Source: a virus. From it: a stretch of DNA of 23,331 nt. The DNA is taken from IMG/VR virus record IMGVR_UViG_3300008267_001924, positions 1 through 23,331 of that record, one strand, 5' to 3'. Shown one piece after another: positions 15,393 to 22,786 of the stretch; the first letter of the stretch is position 1, and every line of letters begins with the position of its first letter. The position numbers were made by a program, and so were the translations under genes. The notes under the pieces are model-generated. The model made no database searches. It saw only the letters and a program-made list of their open reading frames with translations, and was not told the origin of the DNA.

Positions 15393-15848
15393 TCACACAA
15401 TCCGCAGGAGCGCGGTTGAGGCATCGTTGGTCGGCATGGTCAGGATGAAGTTACCCGCCGTGACCGTCTGCGACCCGAAGGTGTAAACCGCTACCGCCTT
15501 GTCACCCTGACTGCTGTTGTACATCAACACCGCGTCAAACGCCGTCGTCAGCGTCACCCCGGTGTAGGTCAGCGAGGCCGAGGGTGTCCAATACGCCGTA
15601 GTTCCCGTTGAGGTGGGCGCTGTGGCGTTCGTTACCGTAATGCCCCCTGCGCTGTACCCTGCGCCCGACACCTCTCCAGAGGCGTTATAGGCGGTCGTAG
15701 CAGCGTTAACCGTGGCGCTGGCAAGGTAGAGCGCAGCCTTGAAGGTGTCCTTGTTAGTGTTTGCCCGAGTCGGGGGCGTGCCGATGGCGTGTACGCCGCC
15801 CAGAATCTCGACCTTGAACGAGGTACACATTGCCTGCGTGTTAGGCAT
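15393..15848 (-). CDS. Virion-associated hypothetical protein, beta-rich
   Basis: 151 residues. It begins TSFKVEILGGVHAIGTP and continues with Ala/Thr/Ser-rich beta strands, ending GSQTVTAGNFILTMPTND. I recognise this style from small phage proteins near the portal that are often called hypothetical and may be head or fibre-associated, but I cannot name a family. It has no signal peptide or catalytic motif. The start overlaps the stop of the 61-residue gene upstream (TGATG), and its stop lies 6 bases before the next start, so it is co-translated with them. Confidence 0.62.
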   Translation of the reverse strand: MPNTQAMCTSFKVEILGGVHAIGTPPTRANTNKDTFKAALYLASATVNAATTAYNASGEVSGAGYSAGGITVTNATAPTSTGTTAYWTPSASLTYTGVTLTTAFDAVLMYNSSQGDKAVAVYTFGSQTVTAGNFILTMPTNDASTALLRIV

Positions 15849-16033
15849 CAGAATTTCTCCAGTTCGGGGAACAGCGCCGGGGCTTCCTTGAGGTGGACAT
15901 GGACAGACCGATGGACAAGTTCACCTTCGTGCCAGTATTCGACCCAGCGCGTGTGTTCGTGGTCGTTGTTAACCTCGCCCTCGCGCTTATCCAGCAGGGC
16001 TTCGTCCATCATCCCTTTGGTCGTCGTAATCAT
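15848..16033 (-). CDS. Small hypothetical protein
   Basis: 61 residues, charged and His-rich in the middle (HEHTRWVEYWHEGELVHRSV), with no recognised domain. The short segment WVEYWHEGELVHRSVHVHLK could form two strands. It overlaps the portal stop at its start (ATGA) and the next start at its end (TGATG), so it is well supported as a translated operon member despite its size. No function can be assigned. Confidence 0.6.
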   Translation of the reverse strand: MITTTKGMMDEALLDKREGEVNNDHEHTRWVEYWHEGELVHRSVHVHLKEAPALFPELEKF

Positions 16034-18282
16034 TGCAGTCGCGGCTCCAGTTCAAGGGTCTGCTGCACCGCCTCCACGCCCACAGCCCGACCGTCAGGGC
16101 CACGAATGATGCGCTTCGGGGCAGTCAGCGTTGACAGGGCAGAGCGCACGCCCTTCATGTTCTCGTCGTTGGACGATGCCATCTGACCGTAGAGCGCCAC
16201 GAGATTCTGCATGGCCTGCCTTACCTCGCCGCCCATGTCCTGCATGACGCGCTCGGTGACGGCTTGCTGCTGCTCCAGAGCGGGGATGTCGAGGCCGGGG
16301 TTAGCCGAGATGCGTGCCACCATGATTTTGGTTGCAGCGTCCAAGTCTGCCTTGTACTTCGCCATCTGCTGTTCGGCGGCGATTTTCTGTTGTGCAAGTT
16401 GCGCCTCAAACTGCTGTTTCAGCGATTCAAGTTGCTGGTCGTTCTGCGCCTTCATCGCCTCGACCTGCGAAGCCTGCTGCAACTTCGCCTGCTCAACTTG
16501 CATCATCATCTGCGCCTTTGCCTGCTCGGCCTGCGCGACCATCTGTGCGCGTTGCGCCTCCGGGTTCTCACGCGGTTGCTGTGCAGCCATCTTCAATTGT
16601 TCCACCGCTGCGTCAATGCTGCCCTCAAGCGGTCGAGCCGCCTTGAACGCCTGCACGCCGTACTTGAGCAAGTCCATCATCACCGGGATAAGTTCGGGCG
16701 ATGCCTGACCGACCGGGAGCGCCTGCTGCAAGAAGCCACCGAAGGCTTGCAGAAACTGCATCCTGTCCTGCTTCTCTTGCGCCTCGTCAATCTGCACAAG
16801 GCTGTCAGCGGCGATGTCGATGCGGAAGTTACGCAGCGGCTTGTCGCGGATGAGTTGCAACGCCTGCGGGATGAGCGCCTTGTCAGCGTCTGACATCTGC
16901 TCGGCGGCGGCATAGGCGAGGATGGTTTGCGGCTGATAATGCAGGCACATCACCTGCGCCTTCAGCCGGATGACCTCGGTAGCGTAGAGCGCCACATCCT
17001 CCTGCATCGACCGCAGACGCAGGCCAGCGTACTGACCCTTAATCTGCTGCGCCGTTGCAGTCTCCGAGGCGGCAGACTGACCACGGATGATGTCAGCGAT
17101 GCCCGTGATTTCGTAAATCTGGCCCTTGATGTCGGCACGCGCTTGGTAGCATTGCAGAAGCGCCTGCGCGATGGTGTCGAGCGGCAGAAGGTCGATGCTG
17201 CCCTTGAGGCCGCCCTTCTCGCCAAACGCTGCCCACTTGTCTACCGGGATGAGGGCGTTGTTGTCGCCTTCGGTCATCAGGCGTTGGAGCGCAGGCTGCG
17301 AAGCGTCATACACGCCGCGCACCCGCAGAGCCTTCACCAATCCGTCGATGCGGTCGGACAGGATGTCCAACTCCATCGCTTGGTCTTGGTACAGCACGAA
17401 GTCAGGGACGGGTACGAGGTTGTCCGAGGTCGTCGTGGCGTACAACGGTTTCGGGCAGGGGAAGAACCCTTCCACGCCGAGCGGGTCGTCGCGCACATCG
17501 ATAAAGTGCGGCATCCCCTTGCAGAACCAATAGACCTTCAGCGTCTCCTTGTCCCAGAGTTCGCAAATCTTGGCGAGGTTGTACTGACGCTTGCTGTCGC
17601 GGTAAGCGTTGAGCGTCTCCGGGCCTTGGTCGGTCGGGATGGTGCGTGCCATCTCCTCGCCAAACCGCTCCACGATGGCCTCACGGGTCATGTAGACCCA
17701 GCGCCATACCTGTCCTACCTCTTCCCAAGTGCGCCCTTGAGAGTGCCCGAAGTCCTTCCAATGCACATAGTCAACGGGGGCGCGTTCGTACTCGACCTGC
17801 TCCAGCGGCGGCGGCGCACCTTCACCGGCTTCGATGTCCGAGGTGATGGATAGACCGTCATCCTCAACGCCGATTGGTGCTACATGGGGTTCGTACCGCA
17901 CCCACGAAGTTCCGCGACCGCCGAGGAATCTATCCTCGACATCGTATTTCATGGTCGAGCGGAAGTCGGGGTAATGCTCAATCTCAAAGTCTACGGCGCG
18001 TTCAATGAGGCGTGATGCCACGCGGCCCACGGGGTCGTTGTCACCGAAGCGGCGCTGTACATCAGCCTTCGGGAGTTTGGCGTAGACGGCAGGAATCAGC
18101 GTCTGGACATTCGACCACAGGATGTTGAACTTCGCCGTCTCGTTGCCGCCAGAGCCACGGGTATCGTCGCGGTAACGCTTGACGAGTTTCTTGACACGCG
18201 CCTGCCACTTGGCGAACTCGTTCTCGTAAGTACCCACAGCACGCAGGTACTTCTCTAGTTCTTGGCTAACGCGCTCGTCCAT
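16030..18282 (-). CDS. Portal protein, P22-like
   Basis: 750 residues, close to the ~725 of the P22 portal. It forms the dodecameric ring at one capsid vertex through which DNA enters and leaves and to which the tail binds. Visible: the N-terminal helix-rich clip/stem region (LEKYLRAVGTYENEFAKWQ; FNILWSNVQTLIPAVYAKLP ~47-66, a typical portal stretch), the wing (VHWKDFGHSQGRTWEE; SRAAS-type helix AYRDSKRQYNLAKICEL), the stem helices (IYEITGIADIIRGQSAASET ~395-414), and a very long Gln/Ala coiled-coil C-terminus (~560-690; AQMVAQAEQAKAQMM, QVEAMKAQNDQQ). The start at 18282 follows AAGGACTG, just past the upstream stop. The coiled-coil 'barrel' is long, as in P22. Confidence 0.88.
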   Translation of the reverse strand: MDERVSQELEKYLRAVGTYENEFAKWQARVKKLVKRYRDDTRGSGGNETAKFNILWSNVQTLIPAVYAKLPKADVQRRFGDNDPVGRVASRLIERAVDFEIEHYPDFRSTMKYDVEDRFLGGRGTSWVRYEPHVAPIGVEDDGLSITSDIEAGEGAPPPLEQVEYERAPVDYVHWKDFGHSQGRTWEEVGQVWRWVYMTREAIVERFGEEMARTIPTDQGPETLNAYRDSKRQYNLAKICELWDKETLKVYWFCKGMPHFIDVRDDPLGVEGFFPCPKPLYATTTSDNLVPVPDFVLYQDQAMELDILSDRIDGLVKALRVRGVYDASQPALQRLMTEGDNNALIPVDKWAAFGEKGGLKGSIDLLPLDTIAQALLQCYQARADIKGQIYEITGIADIIRGQSAASETATAQQIKGQYAGLRLRSMQEDVALYATEVIRLKAQVMCLHYQPQTILAYAAAEQMSDADKALIPQALQLIRDKPLRNFRIDIAADSLVQIDEAQEKQDRMQFLQAFGGFLQQALPVGQASPELIPVMMDLLKYGVQAFKAARPLEGSIDAAVEQLKMAAQQPRENPEAQRAQMVAQAEQAKAQMMMQVEQAKLQQASQVEAMKAQNDQQLESLKQQFEAQLAQQKIAAEQQMAKYKADLDAATKIMVARISANPGLDIPALEQQQAVTERVMQDMGGEVRQAMQNLVALYGQMASSNDENMKGVRSALSTLTAPKRIIRGPDGRAVGVEAVQQTLELEPRLQ

Positions 18283-18284
18283 GT

Positions 18285-18578
18285 TCAGTCCTTCTTGTTT
18301 CGCGCAGAGATGGCACTAGCCTTCGCACGCGCATCCTCTTTGCTCGACGCACCCCACGCACGCAGCGCGAGAGCGAGGCGGGTAGGCTTGCCGTTCTTCT
18401 CCATCGGGCCAGCCATGTTGCCCATGCGTGCGAGGAACGAGGCGCGGCGAGGATTGTCGCCACCCTTCACGGGAGGCTTGAGCGTGCCGCCCGTCTCGGC
18501 CTTATACGATGCGCGGCCCTTTGCGTTGAGGCCACCTTTTTCATTTTTGCCTTCCTTCCGCTGCCACGCTGCGCTCAT
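18285..18578 (-). CDS. Small basic DUF6321-like protein
   Basis: 97 residues, strongly basic. Key pieces: SAAWQRKEGKNEKGGLNAKG (~2-21), GDNPRRASFLARMGNM (~40-55) and KPTRLALALRAWGASSKED (~64-82). I recognise this as the DUF6321 type, small proteins found in phage and in some bacteria, of unknown function. The positive charge and the Gly/Lys pattern at the N-terminus could mean contact with DNA or an acidic protein. It is coupled upstream by TAATG and lies 2 bases before the portal start, so it is part of the terminase-portal cluster. Confidence 0.72.
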   Translation of the reverse strand: MSAAWQRKEGKNEKGGLNAKGRASYKAETGGTLKPPVKGGDNPRRASFLARMGNMAGPMEKNGKPTRLALALRAWGASSKEDARAKASAISARNKKD

Positions 18579-18742
18579 TAGTAACCCTTCTTCTCGGGTT
18601 TAGCGGTCTTGGCAGACTCGCGGAACGCCGCTGCAGTCGGCGCACCAGCCTCTCCCGGCTTACGCATACGCTCACCCGACCCAGCCTTGATACGCTCCTG
18701 CTTGGCTAGGATGTTGGCGTAGAGTCCGGGCTTGCGGTTCAT
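18578..18742 (-). CDS. Very small basic hypothetical protein
   Basis: 54 residues, starting MNRKPGLYANILAKQERIKA then MRKPGEAGAPTAA and ending AKTAKPEKKGY. Lys/Arg-rich, with no domain. A start 19 codons further up lies inside the upstream gene and gives a non-natural sequence, so the ATG at 18742, overlapping the previous stop (ATGA), is preferred. Small proteins with a Lys/Pro-Gly-Leu-Tyr-Ala-Asn opening next to the terminase and DUF6321-type gene are typical of phage packaging clusters. Function unknown. Confidence 0.62.
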   Translation of the reverse strand: MNRKPGLYANILAKQERIKAGSGERMRKPGEAGAPTAAAFRESAKTAKPEKKGY

Positions 18743-19044
18743 TTGCTGAACAGCCCAACTGCGAGAACAGCAGCGCCTGCGCCCGTCGTGACCTTCCACG
18801 GGCCGGTAGCCGCGTTGAGGCCAAGTTCGAGGCTATACACACCGATGGGCGTGTTGGCAGGGATTGCAAGCACGGTCGTGCTGCCGTCGATAATGCTAAC
18901 GGTCGAACTTACAGCCGTGGATACCGTCACCACGATGCGATGCAGGTAGTCGTTTGCTGCGCCATTGGTGCCAAGCACCTGCGCGGTCTGCGAGGCGGCG
19001 ACCGTCTCGTAGGGATACTGATACGGAAGATTAACGCCACTCAT
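18739..19044 (-). CDS. Small beta-rich phage protein
   Basis: 101 residues: PYQYPYETVAASQTAQVLGT, then YLHRIVVTVSTAVSSTVSII and VYSLELGLNAATGPWKVTTG. An all-beta single domain with no cysteines or charged patches. It may be a small head or neck protein; comparable proteins appear next to phage terminase and portal genes. It overlaps the terminase stop at its start (ATGA) and the next start at its end, so it is co-translated. Family not identified. Confidence 0.62.
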   Translation of the reverse strand: MSGVNLPYQYPYETVAASQTAQVLGTNGAANDYLHRIVVTVSTAVSSTVSIIDGSTTVLAIPANTPIGVYSLELGLNAATGPWKVTTGAGAAVLAVGLFSK

Positions 19045-20373
19045 ATTCGCGCCCTCCTTGAGACGCTGCGCTCATGCACTTGCCACATATCGTTAAGGGT
19101 GACTTCGTTCTGCGGCCCAACGATAAGCACCTTGCCCTCTAACGGCTTTTGCGCGGCAGGCTCCTGCCTCCACGCAACTGCCAACATACGGAAAGCGTCA
19201 GCAGGGTGTGATGTCCAATCATGTCGGGGTGATGCCCTGAACGCTTTCTTGTCCTCATCATACTCCCGTTGGTACTGCCGTAAAGCCTCTATCCCGTCGC
19301 CACATTTTACGGAATTGAACCAAGTTCGGGGCAACATTTGGCGAACTGCTTGGATTCCGTCCTGCAGGCCAATGTTAGGAACCACCGACAGATTGGCTAT
19401 CCCGAGGTGGTCGGCCAACTGCTCGACGATGCTGCGACCCGTCTGCAGGCTCTTTGCCCGTGCGTCATGCGGCAGGTAATGCTTGGCATACCGATAACCT
19501 TTGTTAACGACTACCTCTGCGATAGCGCGGATGTCTGCACCCGAGATGGCGAAGAAGTCGATGACGCGCACTTCGCCGCTGATGACCTGATACCACCAGA
19601 TAGCCGTGTCGTCGCGGTAGCCCAAGTCCCATGCCGTGTACACAGGGTAGCCGGGGTCGTGCTGCACCTCTGGGCTGATGCGGTGGTCTGCCTGTCGCAT
19701 CTCTGTGCCGTAGAACGCGCCAAGGATAGCCGCCTCGAAACTGCACTCGTACTCTTGGAGGTACTGGTCTTCCGACAACTGCGCCTTTGCTGCGTTGAGT
19801 TCACCCTGCGGTAGTAGCCCTGATTGGCTAGCGGGTAGGCGTAGCAGGAACCACTCATCGGGCAGGCGTTGGGCAGTCTCGTAGATGTCCCAGAACTGGT
19901 TCTTGCCCTTCGGCGTACCGGCGAACACAGCCCACCCTTGCTTGTCTGATAGGGCTGGGCGTATGACATTACCGAACACGCTGGGCTTGAAGTCGCCGTA
20001 TTCGTCTAGGTAGATACCGCTGAACCCGAGGCCGCGCATGGCATCTGCGTTGTCGGCTCCAAACAGACTGACCTTTACGCCGTTAACCAGCGTAATAGTC
20101 ATCTGCTGCTCGTTTGCGTCCTTGATGAGCGGTTCGGAGAAGAACTTAAAATAATCCCATGCGATGCGCCGTGCCATGTTTTGGTATGGCGCGACGAATC
20201 CGAACAAACCGTTTGGCCCCTTGTACATAATGGCCGCCCGAATGATGTCGTTGACGGCTGCAACTGTTTTACCTGCACCTGCGGCGGTGGGCGACTAAAC
20301 ACGCCCACCGCTTGCTCCTGTCATGGAAAGGCAAAAACGCCTTTCGAGGGTTATATGGCAGGACTACATCCAT
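19041..20373 (-). CDS. terL: Large terminase subunit (TerL), frame break at the Walker A loop
   Basis: DNA-packaging ATPase and headful nuclease. The true start at 20373 (MDVVLPYNPRKAFLPFHD) is in a different frame from the rest: 31 codons end in RWACLVAHRR, then the frame moves by +1 and continues GKTVAAVNDIIRAA. Removing 4 bases near 20280 restores VAHRRAGKTV, a textbook P-loop, and gives 442 residues, a usual TerL length. Other motifs are intact: Walker B IYLDEY (Asp/Glu ~122-123), the coupling motif FAGTPKG (~150-155), nuclease Asp in TAWDLGY (~248), HDARAKS (~301) and SHPADAFR (~385). TerL starts inside the end of the HNH gene. As written, only a frameshifting ribosome would make the full protein; a later start would lack the P-loop. 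Function is clear, state uncertain. Confidence 0.88.
20271..20282. repeat. Tandem GCAGGT pair at the terminase Walker A codons
   Basis: Two adjacent GCAGGT units on the minus strand overlap the HRR-AGKT codons. A 4-base difference from a normal P-loop sequence (CGC CGC then GCA GGT AAA) accounts for the +1 shift. It looks like partial slippage or duplication. Confidence 0.55.
20284..20311 (-). other. Perfect 10-bp stem-loop in the TerL leader, just before the frame break
   Basis: Arms GCGGTGGGCG and its exact complement surround an 8-base loop; a second 7-bp stem-loop (GAAAGGC/GCCTTTC) lies upstream at 20326-20345. Both fall inside the TerL coding frame between the HNH gene and the Walker A loop, and the frame break (20280) follows about three bases after the second arm. 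Neither has a T-run, so they are not intrinsic terminators. They may be chance products of codon use, a regulatory fold, or the cause of the adjacent lesion. Confidence 0.6.
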
Positions 20374-20852
20374 GCCCAATTCTTCCCGCGCCAAACTTCG
20401 TAAATTGCGCTTTTGCTTACGCCATACTTTTTTGCGTATTCAATGCCTGACAACGCTTTTGCACGAATGTCCTTCACGGCATCTTCTGTTAACCGCGCCC
20501 ATTTCGCATTGCGACCACGATTGTTTGGCGTGAAGTTGCGGCCCTTACGCACGCAATCTTGCATATTGTCTGACAGCGTTCCGCAGAACAGATGATTCGG
20601 GTTAACGCAAAGAGGCTGGTCGCAGTGATGCAATATGCACTCGCCTTTAGGAATATCGCCCCTGTAAAGCCGCCATGCTACTCGATGCGCTTTCGCGGTT
20701 CCCTCATCGCGGCGACCGAGGCCAATGACCCCGTATCCGTGTTCCTTCGTCGCGCCCGTCCAAAGCCAGCAACCCGTGTTCGGCTCGGGCATAACCTTAT
20801 CGTGGAACCTATCCCACAATGACCGGCGATACCGATGGTCGCCCTTTGCCAT
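20364..20852 (-). CDS. HNH endonuclease inserted between terminase genes
   Basis: 162 residues. A zinc-type HNH: CWLWTGA (~28-34), AHRVAWRLYRG (~55-65), then HHCDQPLCVNPNHL (75-88), where His75/His76, Cys77, Cys82, Asn86 and His87 form the HNH_3-type centre, followed by DNMQDCVRKGRN (~95-106). The C-terminus (LTEDAVKDIRAKALSGIEYA, then YGVSKSAIYEVWRGKNW) is a helix-turn-helix used by homing endonucleases to hold their site. It starts at the TAATG that also ends the small terminase gene and overlaps the TerL start by 10 bases, a clean insertion between two normally adjacent genes. It has no intron core of its own, so it is a free-standing homing-type enzyme. Base composition is a little AT-richer than the terminase body. 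Confidence 0.9.
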   Translation of the reverse strand: MAKGDHRYRRSLWDRFHDKVMPEPNTGCWLWTGATKEHGYGVIGLGRRDEGTAKAHRVAWRLYRGDIPKGECILHHCDQPLCVNPNHLFCGTLSDNMQDCVRKGRNFTPNNRGRNAKWARLTEDAVKDIRAKALSGIEYAKKYGVSKSAIYEVWRGKNWAWM

Positions 20853-21112
20853 TACTTGGGTTCGCCCCAACGGATGTTCAGTTCCTGCGGTTTGCCATCT
20901 ACGCCGCTGTGTTCGTGGCGTGCGAGTTTAGGCACATGGTATTCAAGTAAGTCGCTGAAGCACTTAAACGCCGCCTCTGCGCCCTTCTCTTGGTGTATCT
21001 CGTCAAGCCAGCCCTGCAAGCGGTCTGCGTTGCCGTCTACGAAACGAGAGATAGCCTCCCTCGCTGCTTGGGTTGACTTGTTCGGGCTTCCTTTGGGTCT
21101 TCCTGCTGGCAT
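20852..21112 (-). CDS. terS: Small terminase subunit (TerS)
   Basis: 86 residues, short for a TerS but with the usual start, PAGRPKGSPNKSTQAAREAI, a basic GRP/KG segment that often precedes a DNA-binding helix, then a helical core (ISRFVDGNADRLQGWLDEIH) and an end, PKLARHEHSGVDGKPQELNI, typical of TerS C-termini that contact TerL. TerS recognises the packaging site and loads TerL. Order (TerS before TerL, portal following) supports the call. It is followed directly by the HNH gene (TAATG). Upstream there is a 68-base AT-rich gap containing TATATT and no convincing -35, and no strong ribosome site before the ATG at 21112, so transcription probably continues from above. Confidence 0.76.
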   Translation of the reverse strand: MPAGRPKGSPNKSTQAAREAISRFVDGNADRLQGWLDEIHQEKGAEAAFKCFSDLLEYHVPKLARHEHSGVDGKPQELNIRWGEPK

Positions 21113-21180
21113 ACCGGGGTTAATATATCTTGATTGTTTATCTAATGAAACTATCTTTGCCGCTGTTGCCTTGGGTTAAC

Positions 21181-22357
21181 TTACTTACGCTCCAGTATGC
21201 GTACCTTCTTTTCCTCGCCGGGGAATACGACAAAGTTGCGCGTTCCGGTGGCGCTCAATCCGCGACTACGACTACCTGCGTCTAGGTACTTGATGCCGGG
21301 GATACTAGCGTTTTGTAATTTTTCCGATGCTGTAACTTTCAACGGTTTTTCTGGTGATTCTCTTCCGCCGCGCTGAAGATGAATTCGATACAAATATTCT
21401 CCCGTCCAATTTTTCCATTTGCTTTCGTCAGGCGCATTTGGCATGGCGCGTATAGCGGCTTTTACAAACTCTGATTGCTCACTTAACGGTTTTTCCCAAT
21501 CGAGCATATGGTCTACCATTTCGTCGGGTAGGTCGACGGTATAAAGCGCGCCCGTTTGTGGTGCAGCGCCCTTTTTCATTTGTTGCAGATAATTTAGCGC
21601 GTCTTGCGTCTCTTGGAACGCGCCTTGCCGTAAATACGGCGAATCCTTGTGGGCGCTCATTGTTGCAACTTCTTTTTTTATTGCAGCAATAGCCTTATTT
21701 ACATTTCCGTCAGTTGCTTGCAATGCCATCGTTGCTTTTCGCGCTGGTGGGCTTTGCGCTGATTGATATGTTTTCGCGACATCAGGACTTTCGGCAAAGT
21801 AAATTCCGTGCCCGTAAGCCTGTTCGCCCTCACCCGTCCTCACCTGTGCCAATCTTGCTAGCGTCAAACTCGCCCAGCGGGTTGGCCTCCGTTTCGGGGA
21901 ACCGATGCGGGGTGCCGTGGTACACATCTAGTTCAGCGATGGGGGCGGTTTTGCGTAGCGCGGCGGCTATCCGCATGGGGTCAACCATCGACCCTGCGTA
22001 TTCACCGGCAGCGCGGGGGCTGGTCATCGCCTGCTGTGCGCGTTCAACCTCGCCCTGCACAAGAGCCTTGCCCGTCTGAACCGGCTGCGTAACGATTGCC
22101 TTGCCGATGGTACCGAGGTCTTGGGCGGCTTGGTCTAGGCGAGGGGTTGGGCGGTCGGCGGCTTGGGCGTACTCTGCCGTCGTCATACGCCCCATGTTGG
22201 GGTCGCTCGTCAGCGCCTCGTATGCAAGTCCTCCGACGCTCCTAGCACGGTCTGCGAGGTTCTCCACCACACCGCCACCAAACTCGGCGGCTTGGCTCTT
22301 CAGCCGCTCCAAGTAGTCGAGCGCGGCGGCAACCCGTGATGGCGCAGGCTTTGCCAT
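21181..22357 (-). CDS. Phage ADP-ribosyltransferase (ART-PolyVal-like), frame break at 10-bp duplication
   Basis: Two open frames make one 388-residue protein if a 10-base tandem copy is removed. N-terminal ~140 residues are helical (LDYLERLKSQAAEFGGGVV; RAQQAMTSPRAAGEYAGSM). The ART domain begins with DVYHGTPHRF (~144-153), EFDASKIGTGE and, in the second frame, GEQAYGHGIYFAES, then ALYTVDLPDEMVDHMLDWE, TGEYLYRIHLQRGG, IPGIKYLDAGSRSRG and NFVVFPGEEKKVRIL. This order matches phage-associated ADP-ribosyltransferases of the polyvalent-protein class, which transfer ADP-ribose from NAD to host or phage targets. The break leaves the N-terminal frame stopping at 21830. The part before it is GC-rich and the part after AT-richer, suggesting a recombination joint. 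Placed before the terminase genes, it may be packaged or injected early (inference). Confidence 0.8.
21825..21844. repeat. 10-bp imperfect tandem duplication inside the ADP-ribosyltransferase gene
   Basis: On the minus strand GGTGAGGACG is followed directly by GGTGAGGGCG (9 of 10 identical). One copy fits the conserved IGTGEGEQAYGHG motif; the second shifts the frame by +1. Deleting either copy restores one continuous frame. Confidence 0.85.
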
Positions 22358-22360
22358 GTG

Positions 22361-22729
22361 TTAACTCAAGTTTTCGAGTTTGTACTTAAGGCTCGTCACG
22401 GCATCCACAACCGCGTCAAACAGGTTAACGAGGTCGCTGTCCTTTGGGAGCGTCGGTTTAATTTCATCACAAAAGGTCAGCAGCCCCTTCACATACGCCT
22501 TGGGGTCGCGCTGCTTGTGGAACTCGACATCGTAGCCGCTGATGATGCCGTAACGCCCTTGGTACGCCTCGGCGTAAGCGTCAACAAGGTCGGGGATTGC
22601 ATCGTAGTACGCGCCAAGCGCCTGATGTTGGGCGTAGGATTTCGTGGCGAGGTGTTGCAAATGCGTGATGGTTGCGCTGTGGAACATCGTTCCGACAAAC
22701 AACGCGGCGTTTTTTTCGTGCGAAGCCAT
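22361..22729 (-). CDS. DUF5856-like phage protein
   Basis: 122 residues, all helix: ALFVGTMFHSATITHLQHLA (~8-27), SYAQHQALGAYYDAIPDLVD (~30-49), EAYQGRYGIISGYDVEFHKQ (~53-72), ending DAVVDAVTSLKYKLENL. The set of His, Glu and Asp on these helices resembles a ferritin/Dps-like four-helix bundle, as described for DUF5856 proteins of phages. The start at 22729 (MASHEKNAAL) follows a strong GGGGGGA site; a GTG four codons upstream lies in that site and is rejected. It ends 3 bases before the next start, opening the minus-strand operon. Function unknown; metal binding is an inference from the helix pattern. Confidence 0.72.
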   Translation of the reverse strand: MASHEKNAALFVGTMFHSATITHLQHLATKSYAQHQALGAYYDAIPDLVDAYAEAYQGRYGIISGYDVEFHKQRDPKAYVKGLLTFCDEIKPTLPKDSDLVNLFDAVVDAVTSLKYKLENLS

Positions 22730-22786
22730 TTTTCCCCCCACTTTGGGTTACGATGATGCTATGCCCTCCCACAGAGAGTTGCAAGC
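22730..22786. promoter_or_regulatory. Divergent intergenic region
   Basis: 57 bases separate the minus-strand operon from the plus-strand methyltransferase gene, so both transcripts must start here or upstream inside the neighbour. I see no convincing -35/-10 pair. The plus-strand gene has AGAGAG about 9 bases before its ATG, and the minus-strand gene a G-run. Promoter presence is inferred from gene direction only. Confidence 0.3.

Noticed and set aside
16927-17853. A 308-residue plus-strand open frame
   Set aside because: Antisense to the portal gene, with no start signal.
20284-20345. Intrinsic terminators between HNH and TerL
   Set aside because: The hairpins lack a T-run and lie within TerL codons.
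20364-20852. HNH as an ORF inside a third group I intron
   Set aside because: No P3/P7/P8 core flanks it; TerS and TerL are complete on either side and there is no room for a ribozyme.
21181-21927. An independent gene at 21181-21927
   Set aside because: Its first ~33 codons are the wrong frame of the upstream half; the real gene begins at 22357 and the two halves rejoin at the 10-bp duplication.
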